Source: CAXBID01 sp049791475 (GTDB lineage Bacteria; Bacteroidota; Bacteroidia; Flavobacteriales; Flavobacteriaceae). Taken from it: 5,777 bases of DNA. The DNA lies in the NCBI GenBank assembly GCA_049791475.1, contig JBAQZZ010000235.1, positions 1 to 5,777 on the forward strand, given 5' to 3'. The notes under the pieces were generated by a model. That model had not been told where the DNA came from and did not search any database. It saw nothing but the letters and a program-made list of their open reading frames with translations. The position numbers and the translations under genes are program-made. The first letter of the stretch is position 1. The number at the start of each line of letters is the position of its first letter. This document shows, one piece after another, positions 5,530-5,777 of this stretch.

Positions 5530-5724
5530 ACGATTAAAAGCCACATGATTTACTGAGGCTGTTACCACAATCCGTCTTGAATGTCGCCGTGCAGCAATAC
5601 TTGCCGCACGATCCATACGTGCTAAAAGTTCGCCTCCAAATAAATTATTCAAAGGGTTTGTTTCACCAGGTAAAACCATATCAGTCATAATGGTTTTAGA
5701 TTGTTCAGGGGTTTTCGCTTGCAT
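5395..5724 (-). pseudogene. Chimeric ORF: truncated acyl-CoA thioesterase fused to SPOR fragment
   Basis: The 109-residue reading frame starts as a YciA-like hotdog acyl-CoA thioesterase, which hydrolyses acyl-CoA to fatty acid and CoA in the cytoplasm. The first 65 or so residues match the family: NPLNNLFGGELLARMDRAAS (23-42), with the predicted catalytic Asp at D38, then ARRHSRRIVVTASVNHVAFN. A full enzyme has about 150-170 residues. Here homology stops after AFNRA, at about 5526-5530, and the frame runs into SPOR sequence, so the rest of the hotdog fold is missing and activity is not expected. After the frameshift the ORF ends with a non-homologous tail (LWFTSSYLWQLRN). A TAnnTTTG element lies upstream (5747-5754), so the 5' end looks like an intact gene start. 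The join may be real or an assembly loop. Confidence 0.85.
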
Positions 5725-5777
5725 ACAAATAGTTTTTTTGATGCGGCAAAGGTAAAACGATTTTAGGGTTTAGTGTA
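5651..5777. repeat. Terminal direct repeat, right copy
   Basis: This segment is identical to bases 1-127. It contains the first 74 bases of the thioesterase reading frame (minus strand) and its upstream -7 promoter element. It marks the point where the circle was opened rather than a biological boundary, since it cuts through the middle of a reading frame. Confidence 0.9.
5747..5754 (-). promoter_or_regulatory. -7 element of the thioesterase gene, right repeat copy
   Basis: The reverse strand reads TACCTTTG, matching TAnnTTTG, 22 bases before the thioesterase ATG at 5724-5722. It is the second copy of the site at 97-104, created by the end overlap. Confidence 0.5.

Noticed and set aside
1..5777. 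Small cryptic plasmid
   Set aside because: The circle would be plasmid-sized, but no replication or mobilisation gene or iteron array is visible, and it is closed by two truncated chromosomal genes. An excision, duplication or assembly loop fits better.

Overview
The window looks like DNA from a Flavobacteriaceae-type member of the Bacteroidetes. The reasons are its low GC content, start codons mostly without Shine-Dalgarno sequences, Bacteroidetes TAnnTTTG promoter elements, and protein families typical of that group: a flavobacterial HlyD adaptor, a small HTH regulator, a C39-peptidase ABC exporter, a SPOR domain and a YciA-like thioesterase. The first 127 bases are repeated exactly as the last 127 bases, so the sequence closes into a 5650-bp circle (or one unit of a tandem array).

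Layout: (1) 1-345 holds the 5' end of an acyl-CoA thioesterase gene read on the minus strand, its promoter, and a divergent spacer that probably carries the promoter of the export cassette. (2) 346-1512 encodes a HlyD-family membrane-fusion protein. (3) 1513-1627 is a spacer with a flavobacterial interspersed repeat and a small palindrome. (4) 1628-1990 encodes a small HTH protein. (5) 2010-2600 is a precursor-peptide locus. It has two double-glycine-leader peptides (64 and 55 residues), a 37-codon single-TM ORF abutting the first of them, a pair of overlapping palindromes, and a strong terminator. (6) 2615-3079 encodes a CPBP-type intramembrane protein, a likely immunity factor. (7) 3155-5311 encodes a peptidase-containing ABC transporter. 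(8) 5313-5724, on the minus strand, is a chimera: the 5' third of the thioesterase gene is joined to the 3' end of a SPOR-domain gene, and a one-base frameshift lies in the SPOR part.

Proposed function: the two peptides are made with leaders ending in Gly-Gly. The C39 domain of the ABC transporter cleaves the leaders, and the ABC-HlyD pair exports the cores, with an outer-membrane TolC-type partner that is not in this window. The CPBP protein, and perhaps the tiny TM peptide, would protect the producer. The cores contain no cysteine and carry GxxxG motifs, which resembles class IIb two-peptide bacteriocins. Activity is inferred, not shown.

The circle has no replication, mobilisation or recombinase gene, and it is closed by two truncated chromosomal genes. 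If the cassette sits on a chromosome between a SPOR gene and the thioesterase gene, the observed junction is what excision, tandem duplication or an assembly loop would produce. This is the most unusual structural feature of the window.
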